From positions 1 to 64,000 of the forward strand of contig JADJOD010000014.1 of NCBI GenBank assembly GCA_016713985.1: a stretch of 64,000 bases of DNA, read 5' to 3'. The DNA is from Lewinellaceae bacterium. GTDB taxonomy: Bacteria; Bacteroidota; Bacteroidia; Chitinophagales; Saprospiraceae. Made by a program: the position numbers and the translations under genes. Under the pieces are notes generated by a model that was given only the letters and a program-made list of their open reading frames with translations, did no database searches and was not told the origin of the DNA. Shown piece after piece: positions 1 to 9,369 of the stretch (position 1 is its first letter; every line of letters starts with the position of its first letter).

Positions 1-2678
1 GATGATGCAGGGCGACTACGCGCAAGCCAGAAAACAATTCCTCGAATACGCGGCGCAGAACAATCAGACGCAGGAAGTTGGCCGGCACTATGCCGATATG
101 TGCGACTATGCCATCAAAACGGAAAACCAGGAGGCCATGTACGCCGCTAAAAACGAACCGATGAACACCCTCGCGTCCGATTTCAGTCCGGCATTCCTCC
201 AAAACCGGTTAGTGTATAGCTCCGCCCGGACGGATATTGTGCGCAAATCACAATCACAGTCGTCGTCCGACTGGTCCGGCAGCGCTTACAACCAACTGTT
301 CGTAACGCAGCGCAACCCCGAAAACGGGTACCTGCAAAAACCGGCCTTTCTCCGGGCTGACCTTCAAAACGTCTACAACGAAAGCCCCTGTGAGTTATTC
401 CGCCGACGGCAAACGGGTGGCTTTTTGCCTCAATAATTTTATCAACGGCACCCGGCAGATCGCTGAAAAAGGGGTCAATATGAGCCTGTACACCGCCGAC
501 GTGGTAAACGGCGAATGGCAAAATGTAAAAGCGTTTCCCTACAACGGCTCGGATTACGCCACCGGTTTTCCCTGCCTTTCCGCCAGCGGTAACACGCTTA
601 TTTTTGCTTCCAACAACCCCAACAGCACCACCGGCGGGCGCGGCTGGGATATTTATGTATCCAATTACGTCAACAGTGAATGGAGCACCCCGCGCAATAT
701 CGGCGCGCCCCTCAATACTCCCGGCAATGAGGTGACGCCTTTTTACGACGGTACCGACCTCTATTTCTCTTCCGACTGGCACAGCGGCCTGGGTGGCCTT
801 GATGTGTTCCGCGCTCAACTGGGCAAGGAGACGATCTCCAATATTTACCACCTGGGTCCCGGCATCAATACTTCTTACGACGACTACGGCTATGTGTACA
901 ATTCCCAGCAAAACGTCGGTTACCTGACCAGCACCCGCCCTGGCGGCCGCGGCGCAGAAGACATCTGGCAAGTGATAAAAAAGAACAATAACGTCACCGC
1001 TTCACCCCTTCAGAATACCCCGCCGCGTTCGTTGACCGCCTCTACAGCCGGCGATGCGCTCACGCCCCAGATTTACAGCAATACAAACGATTATTCGGTA
1101 AAAAACTATTCCCTGAGCGTTTACGATTCCTATGGCCAGCCCGTTCAGGGGGTCTTTGTGGATATGTCGGAATGCAACCGGGAAAAAGGGCAGACCGATT
1201 CGGAGGGCAAATATTATTTTTCCGAAATGTCCCTGCCGGTGGATTGTTCCATCGAGTTGAGCAAAAATGGCTATGAAACCGTCCGGGTAGACGTCCGGGA
1301 GTTTGGCGCCCACAATATCAGCGTTGCGATTGCACTGGACAAACGCCAGGAATTTACGGGCCGCATACTCGATTCCCGCACCCGCCAGCCGCTGTACGGC
1401 GCTGTTGTTGAGTTTATTGACAACGGCCGCACCATCCAGACCTCTTCCGACGCCAGTGGTAAATACGTGCTGACCCTGATACCCCGCAACACCTATGACG
1501 TGGAATACTCAGCCGATGGCTACAAAGTGGCCGCTTTTAAAATCAGACCCGGTTTGGTGGCGAACAACAACGACATCGCCGATGTGCTGCTCGACCCCGC
1601 ATTTGTCAGCGTCGCTTCCAACGGGAAAACCTATACCCCGCCGGGCACAGTCTCCAATCAACTGATCGGCGAACCGGTCCCGACCCAGTACAGCACAACC
1701 GATCGCACCACCACACGGCTGATTCCCGCCGTTCAACCCGCGCCGGAACCCGAATTCAACGGATATTCCATCCAGCTTTCCGCAACGCCGGAAGCCATGA
1801 CGGAAAGCACGGCTAAAAAATATGAACCGCTTGCCAAACACGGCAACCTGTACGCAAAATCGGAGGATAACCTCAATAAAGTCCGGCTCGGCATTTACCC
1901 GACCAAGGAGGAAGCGTCGAAAAAATTGAAAGAGGTCAACAAAGACGCCCGGTTTAAAGGCGCTTTTATTGTTGAAGAACGCGGCGCCGATCAAAGCCTC
2001 GTCATCGGAAAAACAACCCAGGGCACTTCTCCCGTCCAGTACAGCACGGAATCAACAACGACCAAAGCCGTGCCGACTACGAATTCCGACATCTGTTATG
2101 CGGTGCAGTTGGGCGCATTTTCGTCCGATAACCCGATTTCAATCAGCGATTACGCCCCCTTGTCGGACCTCGGTAATGTGTACAGCAAACCCGAAAACAA
2201 CACCATAAAAATGCGTTTGGGGGTATGGCCGAATTACGCCGATGCAGAAACCGCACAGGCCGAAGTGACCAAGCGGGGGTTCAAAGACCCGATCATCGTG
2301 ACGGAAAAAGCCAGCGATAAAAACGTAAAACCCTTTATCGTTGCGCCCAAATACGTTGCGCCGACGACCTATTCCACACCAACAACCGCCAGCCGTACAA
2401 AATGGGAAGGTAAAGGAACCACGCCGGGCACGTATTATGTACGTGTATGCGCATTGGCCGACCCTGACCGGTTCGATGCGGCCAAACTGGAAGGTATGGG
2501 CATCGACGGGACGGTGGAAAAATGGCCCGTCGGCAACGGCGACTTTACCGCCATCATGCTGGCGGGTTATACCAGCCTCGAAGCCGCTACCAGCGACAGG
2601 GAAAAACTGCGCAACAGCGGATTCCCGGATGCATATGTCGTGAAACAAAAAAACGGACAGGTATCCAGAGAAAAATAA
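1..2678 (+). CDS. TPR/PD40 surface protein with three SPOR-like repeats (5' partial, frameshifted)
   Basis: The start lies outside the window. A helical TPR-like end leads into PD40-type beta-propeller blades (for example SSDWHSGLGGLDVF near 765-810), then a carboxypeptidase-regulatory-like sandwich around 1090-1600, then three SPOR-like repeats near 1760-1980, 2095-2315 and 2435-2655. Reading moves from one frame to another near 388. Removing one C from the C4 run at 385-388 joins NESP to VSYSADGK, so an extra base is the simplest cause. TPR plus PD40 is the layout of PorE-type proteins, whose OmpA domain binds peptidoglycan. Here SPOR-like domains, known to bind denuded glycan, stand in its place. 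A periplasmic anchoring role is inferred. A strong terminator follows at 2695. Confidence 0.75.
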
Positions 2679-2694
2679 AACATTGAAAATCAGG

Positions 2695-2731
2695 AAGAAG
2701 GCGCGTTGTGAAACGCGCCTTCTTTATTTTC
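2695..2731 (+). terminator. Rho-independent terminator
   Basis: A 13-bp perfect stem (2695-2707 with 2712-2724) with a four-base loop is followed by a T-rich stretch. It sits 17 bases after the stop of the SPOR-repeat gene and would end that transcript. Confidence 0.85.
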
Positions 2732-2898
2732 GGCCGGACCGCACAAATTTTTTTTCGGCCAAAGGCAGCGTTTGGAGCTGCCGCCCCGTTTTTTTTACGG
2801 TTGTTATTTAAAACACCCGTTCATTCGGCTGGAAGTAATTTTCAGGAACGAACGCAAAACATAAGCAGGTTTTTTAGTTGGTTTTGTTTGTTACAATG

Positions 2899-2931
2899 GG
2901 CACGCTCGCAGCGTGCCTTTTGTATTTTTAG
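2899..2931 (+). terminator. Second terminator-like hairpin
   Basis: GGCACGCT pairs with AGCGTGCC around a three-base loop (2899-2917), followed by a broken T tract. It lies only 38 bases before the M28 peptidase start and about 175 bases after the first terminator. It could be an attenuator for the peptidase gene or the end of a short RNA from 2725-2917. The stretch between the two hairpins shows no convincing gene. Confidence 0.55.
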
Positions 2932-2954
2932 GCCTCATTTTTAACAAACATACC

Positions 2955-4538
2955 ATGCGCAACTTTTTTATTCCCCTGTTTGCCATTTTATGGCCATACA
3001 CCGCCTCATTCGCTCAAAACCAGGCGCCGGTTATTTCCAGCCTGTTTGCTTCGGCCGACTGGAATACCAATACCCTTACGCTCACCTACGATATTGCGGA
3101 CGCTGAAAATGATCCATTAGAAATTTCCGTGGGTTTTTCGGACGACCAGGGCAAAACCTACGACCTCACGGGCCTGCTGCCCCAACCCGCAGGCGACGTC
3201 GGTTTCCCGGTAATGCCCGGCGCCGGACGCACCGTGACCTGTGATATCAGCGCCCTGGCGGCTTTTCAGAACACGTTCACCGTCAGGCTGGTAGCGGATG
3301 ACAAGCAGGATTTTGACCTGCAAGCGCTGGTGAACGAGGTAGACAGTGCCCGGCTGCGCGCCGACCTCGGGTTTGTGCAGGGAATACGGCACCGCAGCAC
3401 CGGACTCAGCCACCTGGAAGATATGCGGGATTCGCTCCGCCGACATTTTTCAGGGCTTGACCTGTTTTTGGAAGAACAAACATTTTTGTACTCCGGAGCC
3501 ACCGGCCGGAATATTCTCGGCTACGCACCGGGCACTTCCAACGCCGAAAAAGTAATTGTGGTGGATGCCCACTACGATACCGTCAAAGATGCTCCGGGCG
3601 CCGACGACAACGGCAGCGGAACAGTCGGGGTAATGGAGATGGCGCGTTTGCTCAGCCGTTATCCCGCCAAAAAAACCTTGTGTTTTATCGGATTTGACAT
3701 GGAAGAAGACGGCCTGAGGGGAAGCGCCGCTTTTGTTTCGACCGGTATTCCTGCCGGCAACCAGATCGAAGGTGTGTTCAATTTTGAAATGATCGGTTAT
3801 TACTCCGAACAACCCAACAGCCAGGAAATACCTGCCGGCTTTAACCTGCTTTTCCCGGACGCCACCGCCCAGATTGCCGCCAATCAGTATCGCGGCGATT
3901 TTATCACCAACGTAGCCAATTCGGGCTCTGCGGCGCTGGGCCTGCTTTTTACCACTTCCGCCCAGCAATACGTACCCGGCCTGAAGGTGGTCCCGCTCGT
4001 GGTGCCGGGCAACGGATCCATCGCACCCGACCTGCTGCGCAGCGACCACGCCCCGTTCTGGCTGACCGACAGACCTGCCCTGATGCTCACGGACGGCGCC
4101 GATTTCCGCAACAATTGTTACCATACGCCGCAGGATACCCTCGACGGCAAACTCAGTTTTACCTTCATGTCCAACGTGGTGAAGGCGACCCTGGCCGCTG
4201 CCGCGCAACTCGCTGAAATACAACATGGTGACTGGGCGGTCACGACCTTTCAAAGTGTGGTGCGCACCACAGAAACACCCGATTGTGAATTTACATTCCG
4301 GTACGATCCTGGCGACCTGGATGCCCTGAATTTCCAGTTCACCCATTGTTTTTTCCGGGAAGTATACCTCGAAATCCTGGATGCAAAAGGTACCCTGATC
4401 CACAACGAATTGCTGAGCCCGAACGAAATAGCGCCTTATTACGGCATTATGGTGCACTGGCTCGCATCAGGCATATATTTTGCTAAAATCAGTTGGCCGG
4501 GCGGGGTGCGCAGTCAAAAATTCACCATACATCACTAA
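2955..4538 (+). CDS. Secreted M28-family zinc metallopeptidase with T9SS-type C-terminus
   Basis: The start at 2955 gives a signal peptide (MRNFFIPLFAILWPYTASFA). M28 zinc ligands are visible in order: VDAHYDT near residue 205, GADDNGSG near 216, the FDMEEDGLRGS acidic pair near 250, NFEMIGY near 280 and RSDHAPFW near 360. This is the arrangement of bacterial aminopeptidase/glutaminyl-cyclase-like M28 enzymes, so hydrolysis of peptides outside the cell is expected. The last 80 residues form a beta-rich tail ending GIYFAKI...SQKFTIHH, which resembles a type A T9SS sorting domain, so export through the outer membrane is inferred. The frame is open further upstream but without a signal peptide there. 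Confidence 0.85.
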   Translation: MRNFFIPLFAILWPYTASFAQNQAPVISSLFASADWNTNTLTLTYDIADAENDPLEISVGFSDDQGKTYDLTGLLPQPAGDVGFPVMPGAGRTVTCDISALAAFQNTFTVRLVADDKQDFDLQALVNEVDSARLRADLGFVQGIRHRSTGLSHLEDMRDSLRRHFSGLDLFLEEQTFLYSGATGRNILGYAPGTSNAEKVIVVDAHYDTVKDAPGADDNGSGTVGVMEMARLLSRYPAKKTLCFIGFDMEEDGLRGSAAFVSTGIPAGNQIEGVFNFEMIGYYSEQPNSQEIPAGFNLLFPDATAQIAANQYRGDFITNVANSGSAALGLLFTTSAQQYVPGLKVVPLVVPGNGSIAPDLLRSDHAPFWLTDRPALMLTDGADFRNNCYHTPQDTLDGKLSFTFMSNVVKATLAAAAQLAEIQHGDWAVTTFQSVVRTTETPDCEFTFRYDPGDLDALNFQFTHCFFREVYLEILDAKGTLIHNELLSPNEIAPYYGIMVHWLASGIYFAKISWPGGVRSQKFTIHH

Positions 4539-4576
4539 TCCGTATTCGGTATACCGTTTTCCGTATTCCCAAATTC

Positions 4577-4584
4577 TATCTTTG
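4577..4584 (+). promoter_or_regulatory. Bacteroidota -7 element for ribF
   Basis: TATCTTTG matches TAnnTTTG exactly. The ribF ATG begins only 7 bases after it, so the transcript would be leaderless or nearly so. No clear -33 TTG is present at the usual distance. Confidence 0.5.
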
Positions 4585-4591
4585 CGCTTCT

Positions 4592-6151
4592 ATGCGGGTT
4601 TTTACAGATTTGAATGAATTGCCGCCGTTTGGCAACGCCGTCATTACCATCGGGTCGTTCGACGGTGTACATGCGGGGCACCGGCGGATATTGGAAAAAA
4701 TTCAGACACTTGCCCGCCAGTGCAAGGGAGAAAGTGTGGTGATCACCTTCGACCCGCATCCCCGCACGGTGTTGAAGCCGGACGACCTTTCGTTCAAATT
4801 GCTGACCAGCGCCGCCGAAAAAATCCTGCTGTTGGAATCCTGCGGCGTCGACAACGTCGTGGTGGTGCCTTTTTCACCCGAATTTGCGCGCCAGGACGCC
4901 AGCCGTTACGTGGAGGATTTTCTGATCAAAAAATTTTCACCGCGTTACATCGTCATCGGCTACGACCACCGGTTCGGCGCGAACCGGGAAGGCAATATTT
5001 CTTTTTTAAAAAAATACGAACGGGAGGCCGGTTTTGAATTGATTGAAATACCGGCGCAGGAGGTGGACGAAATTGCCGTCAGTTCCACCAAGATACGCCG
5101 CGCCCTCGAAGCCTCGGATACCGGGCTGGCGAACCGCCTGCTGGGTTATCCCTATTTTTTTTCGGGAAAAGTGGTGGCCGGTAAAAAAATCGGCCGCACC
5201 ATCGGATTCCCAACGGCGAATCTTGAAATTGCCGATCCGTATAAACTTGTATTGCCACAAGGCATTTATGCCGCGCGTATGAATGCCGGCCCATCGCCCA
5301 ATGAAGGCCGAAAATACGACGCCATGTTGTATGTCGGCAACCGGCCCACACTTGAAAGTGTTGGTAATCAGGTAATTGAAATAAATATCCTGGATTTTGA
5401 AGGCGACCTGTACGGCCGGGAATTGTGTGTGGAAGTGTTTGATTTTATCCGCCCGGACCAAAAATTCGACGACCTGGAAGCATTGAAGCAGCAGATCGAA
5501 AAAGACAAGGTGGAAATTGTACAACGGCTGGCGGTCCGCCGCCTGTCGGCAGAAGTAGCCGTGGTGATCCTGAATTACAACACCCGCAGGCACCTCGAAC
5601 AATACCTGCCTTCGGTAGTCGCCAACAGCGCAGGAGCGCGGATCATTGTGGCTGACAACGGCTCTCCCGACGATTCCGTGGCGTTTTTAAAAGAGTTTTA
5701 CCCGGACGTGGAGGTTATCGACCTGAAACACAATTACGGCTTTGCAGAGGGATACAACAAAGCGCTGGAGCAGGTGAAGGCGGATGTTTATGTCATCCTC
5801 AATTCCGATGTGGAGGTATGCTCCGGCTGGATGGAACCCGTGCTGAATGCCATGTATGCCGACCGGACGATCGCCATCGCGCAGCCGAAAATATTGGCCT
5901 GGCAACAAAAAACACGTTTTGAATACGCCGGCGCAGCAGGAGGCTGGATCGACGGCTTAGGTTATCCTTTTGCCGCGGGCGTATTTTCCACCACCGGGAA
6001 GAGGATACCGGCCAGTATGACGAGCCGCAGGAGTGTTTCTGGGCGGCAGGAGCGGCATTTTTTATACGCGCCGACCTGTACCATACCTTTGGCGGCTTTG
6101 ACGGCGATTATTTTGCGCACAACGAAGAAATCGACCTGTGCTGGCGTTTAA
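4592..6151 (+). CDS. ribF: RibF bifunctional riboflavin kinase/FAD synthetase, open frame continues into a glycosyltransferase
   Basis: The first ~320 residues are a standard RibF: the nucleotidyltransferase part carries GSFDGVHAGHRRIL and TFDPHPRTVL, and the kinase part carries GRTIGFPTANLEI. It turns riboflavin into FMN and then FAD in the cytoplasm. Where RibF should stop (about 5555) the frame stays open and runs directly into the N-terminal half of a family 2 glycosyltransferase (AVVILNYNT onward), ending at 6151 after a frameshift near 5997. A RibF-glycosyltransferase fusion has no obvious logic. A TAG lies in the next frame at 5556-5558, so a one-base error near the junction may have hidden the RibF stop. 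The RibF call is firm; the fusion is doubtful. Confidence 0.85.
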   Translation: MRVFTDLNELPPFGNAVITIGSFDGVHAGHRRILEKIQTLARQCKGESVVITFDPHPRTVLKPDDLSFKLLTSAAEKILLLESCGVDNVVVVPFSPEFARQDASRYVEDFLIKKFSPRYIVIGYDHRFGANREGNISFLKKYEREAGFELIEIPAQEVDEIAVSSTKIRRALEASDTGLANRLLGYPYFFSGKVVAGKKIGRTIGFPTANLEIADPYKLVLPQGIYAARMNAGPSPNEGRKYDAMLYVGNRPTLESVGNQVIEINILDFEGDLYGRELCVEVFDFIRPDQKFDDLEALKQQIEKDKVEIVQRLAVRRLSAEVAVVILNYNTRRHLEQYLPSVVANSAGARIIVADNGSPDDSVAFLKEFYPDVEVIDLKHNYGFAEGYNKALEQVKADVYVILNSDVEVCSGWMEPVLNAMYADRTIAIAQPKILAWQQKTRFEYAGAAGGWIDGLGYPFAAGVFSTTGKRIPASMTSRRSVSGRQERHFLYAPTCTIPLAALTAIILRTTKKSTCAGV

Positions 6152-6573
6152 AACGGGCGGGTTTTTCGGTCTGGTGTGTTCCCCAATCCGTCGTATATCA
6201 CCTGGGCGGCGGCACCCGGAATATGAAAGCCCGCGTAAAGTGTTCCTCAATTTCAGGAACAGCCTTTTTCGCTGCTCAAAAACGAACGGGCCGGAAAATT
6301 ACTTTGGCTCATTCCCGCCGGTTTTTACTCGACGGGCTGGCAGGCGTCCGGTTTGCATTAAAAGGGCAGTTTCGCGCAATTCTGGCGATCGTACGGGCAC
6401 ATGGCTCGTTTTACAAACATTTCAAAAAAACGTTGGCCAAACGAAAAAATATAACACAAATAATTGACAAACATAAGATTAAACCTGAAAACCGGGCCGG
6501 CATTTACCCGGGAAGTATCATCGTCGCCCATTACCTGCGCCGGGTAAAGGAATTTTCCAAGTTGACCCGATAA
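5552..6573 (+). pseudogene. Family 2 glycosyltransferase, at least four frame changes
   Basis: Homology-like text for one GT2 protein can be followed across three frames: VAVVILNYNT, VADNGSPDDS, NYGFAEGYNKAL and LNSDVEVCSGWM in the RibF frame; then EEDTGQYDEP, FFIRADLYHTFGGFD and AHNEEIDLCWRL after a shift at the G run 5996-5998; PRKVFLNFRNSLF after about 6230; LLKNERAGKLLWLIPA after the T run 6265-6269; and RFLLDGLAGVRFALKGQF after about 6315, ending at 6573. The nucleotide-sugar fold, the DxD-like NSDVE and the later HNEEIDLCWR acceptor region are kept. Enzymes of this type move sugars onto lipid or polysaccharide acceptors. Four breaks in 330 bases is more than elsewhere in the window, so true decay is possible. 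Confidence 0.7.
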
Positions 6574-6585
6574 CCCGATAACCCA

Positions 6586-7308
6586 ATGACAAACTTCGAT
6601 ATCCTTTACGCCGACGAACAAATCCTGATGGTGAGCAAACCCGCCGGATTGCTCACCATCCCCGACCGTTCGGGCAACAAGGACAGCCTGTTGGGTCTGC
6701 TGGAACAAAAATTCGGGAAAGTATACGTGGTGCATCGCCTCGACCGGGAGACCAGCGGCATACTTTGTTTCGCCCGCACGGAATCGGCGCACCGGCACCT
6801 GTCGATGCAATTTGAACACCACACCACCGACAAATATTACCTCGCCCTGGTGGATGGGGTGTTGCACCACGAGGAAGGTGAAGTCGACAAACCCATCGGC
6901 GAACACCCGACCGTGGCCGGCAAAATGACCATCAGTAATTCCGGCAAACCCTCCCTGACTTTTTACCGCGTTGCGGAGCGTTTTAACAGATATACCCTGG
7001 TGGAAGTGTTGATCAAAACAGGGCGCACCCACCAGATTCGTGTGCATTTTCAAAGTATCGGATACCCCTTAGCCGTTGACGCACTTTACGGCCGGCGCGC
7101 GGCATTTTATTTGTCTGAAATAAAGGGAAAAACCTATAAATCAGGCAAATACAGCGAAGAAGAACGGCCTTTGATGGAGCGAACCAGCCTGCATGCCGCC
7201 CGTTTGCGCATCGACCACCCCCTGACCGGCGAGCGCCTCGAATTCAAAACCGACCCGCCAAAGGATTTTGCGGCCGTGCTGAGCCAGTTGCGGAAGTGGA
7301 ACGGATAA
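6586..7308 (+). CDS. RluA-family pseudouridine synthase
   Basis: The 240-residue protein carries the family signature HRLDRETSG, whose Asp is the catalytic nucleophile, together with GRTHQIRVHF and YPLAVDALYG near the C-terminus. It lacks an S4 domain, as do short RluA-type enzymes that modify 23S rRNA or tRNA. The exact target cannot be read from sequence. It begins 12 bases after the glycosyltransferase remnant and is followed directly by a heptamer repeat array. Confidence 0.9.
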   Translation: MTNFDILYADEQILMVSKPAGLLTIPDRSGNKDSLLGLLEQKFGKVYVVHRLDRETSGILCFARTESAHRHLSMQFEHHTTDKYYLALVDGVLHHEEGEVDKPIGEHPTVAGKMTISNSGKPSLTFYRVAERFNRYTLVEVLIKTGRTHQIRVHFQSIGYPLAVDALYGRRAAFYLSEIKGKTYKSGKYSEEERPLMERTSLHAARLRIDHPLTGERLEFKTDPPKDFAAVLSQLRKWNG

Positions 7309-7313
7309 GTCGG

Positions 7314-7617
7314 GAGTCGTTAGTCGTGAGTCGTAAGTCGTAAGCCGCGGCTCACCACGACTCACGACTCACAACTTACGACTCACGACCACAACTCACG
7401 ACTCACACACTCACAACTCACAACTCACAACCACAACCCACAACCACGACTACGACTCACGACTCACGACTCACAACTCACGACTCACGACTCACGACTC
7501 ACGACTCACGACTCACGACTCACGACTCACGACTCACGACTCACGACTCACGACTCACGACTCACGACTCACAACTCACGACTCACGACTCACGACTCAC
7601 AACTCACGACTCACGAC
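7314..7617 (+). repeat. 7-bp tandem repeat array with complementary arms (family ACTCACG/AGTCGTG)
   Basis: Starting six bases after the pseudouridine synthase stop, about five AGTCGTG-like heptamers lead into a much longer run of the complementary unit (CACGACT, also written ACTCACG) to about 7617. The period is exactly 7 over long stretches such as 7490-7570. A perfect 15-bp inverted pair is seen at 7323-7337 and 7375-7389. Scattered units differ by one base. There are no unique spacers, so it is not a CRISPR array. The same heptamer family recurs at 62537-62680. Confidence 0.9.
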
Positions 7618-7650
7618 TTCCCTTATTCAAGCTCAATACCTGCTCATGTT

Positions 7651-7703
7651 TTGTTCAAATTACTGAACAATGTCCGGCACGGGAGAGTGGATTGTTCAAA
7701 TTA
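7651..7703 (+). promoter_or_regulatory. Operator-like palindrome and repeat upstream of the ECF sigma gene
   Basis: TTGTTCA (7651-7657) and TGAACAA (7664-7670) form a perfect 7-bp inverted repeat with a six-base spacer. The 12-mer TTGTTCAAATTA at 7651 is repeated exactly at 7692-7703, 41 bases on. This is typical of a dimeric regulator site with a second half site, but which protein binds is unknown. Confidence 0.45.
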
Positions 7704-7788
7704 TTTTAAATGGTTTGCAGGCAATCAAAATTCCCACACTTTTGCCCCGTCAGTGCATCGCACGAAGGCGGTGATCTGGAAAAATTCA

Positions 7789-8355
7789 ATGCAAGACCAA
7801 CTCATTGTCCGTTTAAAGCAACAAGACCGAGCAGCCATCGGCGAATTATATGATGCCTACGGATCGGCATTGTTCGGTGTCGTGCTGCGCATCGTTCAGT
7901 CGCGGGAATTGGCAGAACAAGTCTTGCAGGATACCTTTGTGAAGGTTTGGCGCAACGCGGCCAGTTACGACGTATCCAAAGGTCGCCTGTTTACCTGGCT
8001 GCTGAATATTGCCCGCAATACAGCCATCGATGCAACCCGGACCGCACACTTTCGGCACTACCGAAAAACCGATTCATTAGATAACCTCGTACATAAACCC
8101 GGAATGGATACCCTGAATCCCGATCACCTGGGAGTAAAAGAGGTGGTGGGCCGACTGGATGACAAATACAAATCACTGATCGATCTGGTTTATTTTAAAG
8201 GTTATACCCAGGAAGAGGTGGCGGAGGAGACGGGTATTCCGCTGGGCACCGTTAAAACGCGCCTGCGGTATGCGATCGGAGAATTGAGAAAAATGTTCGG
8301 CGAAAGTTTTGCGGCATTGTTTATTCTTGCTCCCGCAATATTATCGGGGTATTGA
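7789..8355 (+). CDS. ECF-type RNA polymerase sigma factor
   Basis: From the ATG at 7789 the protein is about 188 residues, normal for an ECF sigma factor. Region 2 is seen around QDTFVKVWRNAASYD and FTWLLNIARNTAIDATR; region 4 is the helix-turn-helix GYTQEEVAEETGIPLGTVK. It directs RNA polymerase to a stress or envelope regulon. The frame is open back to 7651, but that extension would run through the palindromic operator-like site and has no sigma-like residues, so 7789 is preferred. The next gene encodes its likely anti-sigma partner. Autoregulation through the site at 7651 is a guess. Confidence 0.9.
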   Translation: MQDQLIVRLKQQDRAAIGELYDAYGSALFGVVLRIVQSRELAEQVLQDTFVKVWRNAASYDVSKGRLFTWLLNIARNTAIDATRTAHFRHYRKTDSLDNLVHKPGMDTLNPDHLGVKEVVGRLDDKYKSLIDLVYFKGYTQEEVAEETGIPLGTVKTRLRYAIGELRKMFGESFAALFILAPAILSGY

Positions 8356-8468
8356 TTTTGCCGCAGCAAGGCGAAGATTTTTCCCCGAAAAAATTGACGC
8401 ATTGATGTAAATATTTTGTAATCAGCAAATTACGACTAAACAAAAAGGTTTCTGTCGTTTTATCATAC

Positions 8469-9254
8469 ATGGATATTCAATCGTTCATCCAATCAGGCCT
8501 GCTGGAGACTTATGTGCTCGGGCAATGTTCCGCTGAAGAGCGGCAACTGGTCGAACGTATGGTTGCGCAGCACCCGGAAGTTCGCGCCGAATTGTCTGCC
8601 ATCGAACAGGCGCTTGAAGGTTATGCTGCGGCAAATGCCGTAAAACCACCTGAATGGATGAAAGGCCGGATCGAAGAGGTCATTGAAAATCAATCAGTTC
8701 CAACAACATCGACCCCCGCGCCGCCGCCGGCAAAATTCCCGGCTTCCGGGTTTTGGCAAATCGCAACGGCGCTGTTTGCGATACTTTGTATCTACTTTTT
8801 ATACCGCAACAATCAACTGACCGCTGAAAAGGAGTCGTTGCAAACCCGTGTTTCCGAACTTCAGGCCCAACTGGATGACTGCGCCCTTCGCAACAAACAG
8901 ACGGAAAAACTCCGGCAGGCCGTCGTTTTGCTGCGCGACCGCGACACCCGCCCCGTTCCGCTCGATAATGGCAAGGGCACAACGTATGCCTACTATAACT
9001 CCGTACGACGTGAAGCTGCGCTCGACCTGGCGGGGCTTCCGGCCCCGGCACCCGGCAAATATTTCCAGTTTTGGGCTATTGTCGGCGGCAAACCCGTCAG
9101 CATGGGTATGGTGGACCTGCAATCTTTCTCCGGCTGGCAAATGTTGCCCTACCTCGATCAGGCGGCGGCCCTGGCTGTTTCGCAGGAAGACAACCCGAAC
9201 GGCAACGCCACCCCTACCCAGGTGATCATGGTCGGCAACGTACCCACCGGGTAA
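8469..9254 (+). CDS. RskA-type membrane anti-sigma factor
   Basis: The N-terminal ~90 residues are helical (LETYVLGQCSAEERQLVERM), like the anti-sigma domain that holds an ECF sigma factor at the membrane. A single membrane span follows at about 97-113 (IATALFAILCIYFLY), then a coiled-coil stretch and a C-terminal beta domain with the RskA hallmark GKYFQFWAIVGGKPVSMG. It lies 113 bases downstream of the sigma gene, so the pair is read as one regulatory unit in which the periplasmic domain senses envelope conditions. No HxxxCxxC zinc motif is seen. Confidence 0.85.
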   Translation: MDIQSFIQSGLLETYVLGQCSAEERQLVERMVAQHPEVRAELSAIEQALEGYAAANAVKPPEWMKGRIEEVIENQSVPTTSTPAPPPAKFPASGFWQIATALFAILCIYFLYRNNQLTAEKESLQTRVSELQAQLDDCALRNKQTEKLRQAVVLLRDRDTRPVPLDNGKGTTYAYYNSVRREAALDLAGLPAPAPGKYFQFWAIVGGKPVSMGMVDLQSFSGWQMLPYLDQAAALAVSQEDNPNGNATPTQVIMVGNVPTG

Positions 9255-9369
9255 GACCTGCTTATTTTACCCGCCTCGCGCCACCCGATCCGCACAAATC
9301 CGCCCCCATCCGCGTTACTTCGTCCCGCTTCCTGCGTTCTTAGTCGGTTATTGTATGGCGACATCGCTG

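Noticed and set aside
2708..2944. 78-codon gene after the first terminator
   Set aside because: It starts inside the terminator stem, crosses the second hairpin and overlaps the M28 start; no family resemblance.
7314..7617. CRISPR array
   Set aside because: Units are 7 bp with no unique spacers and no cas genes nearby.
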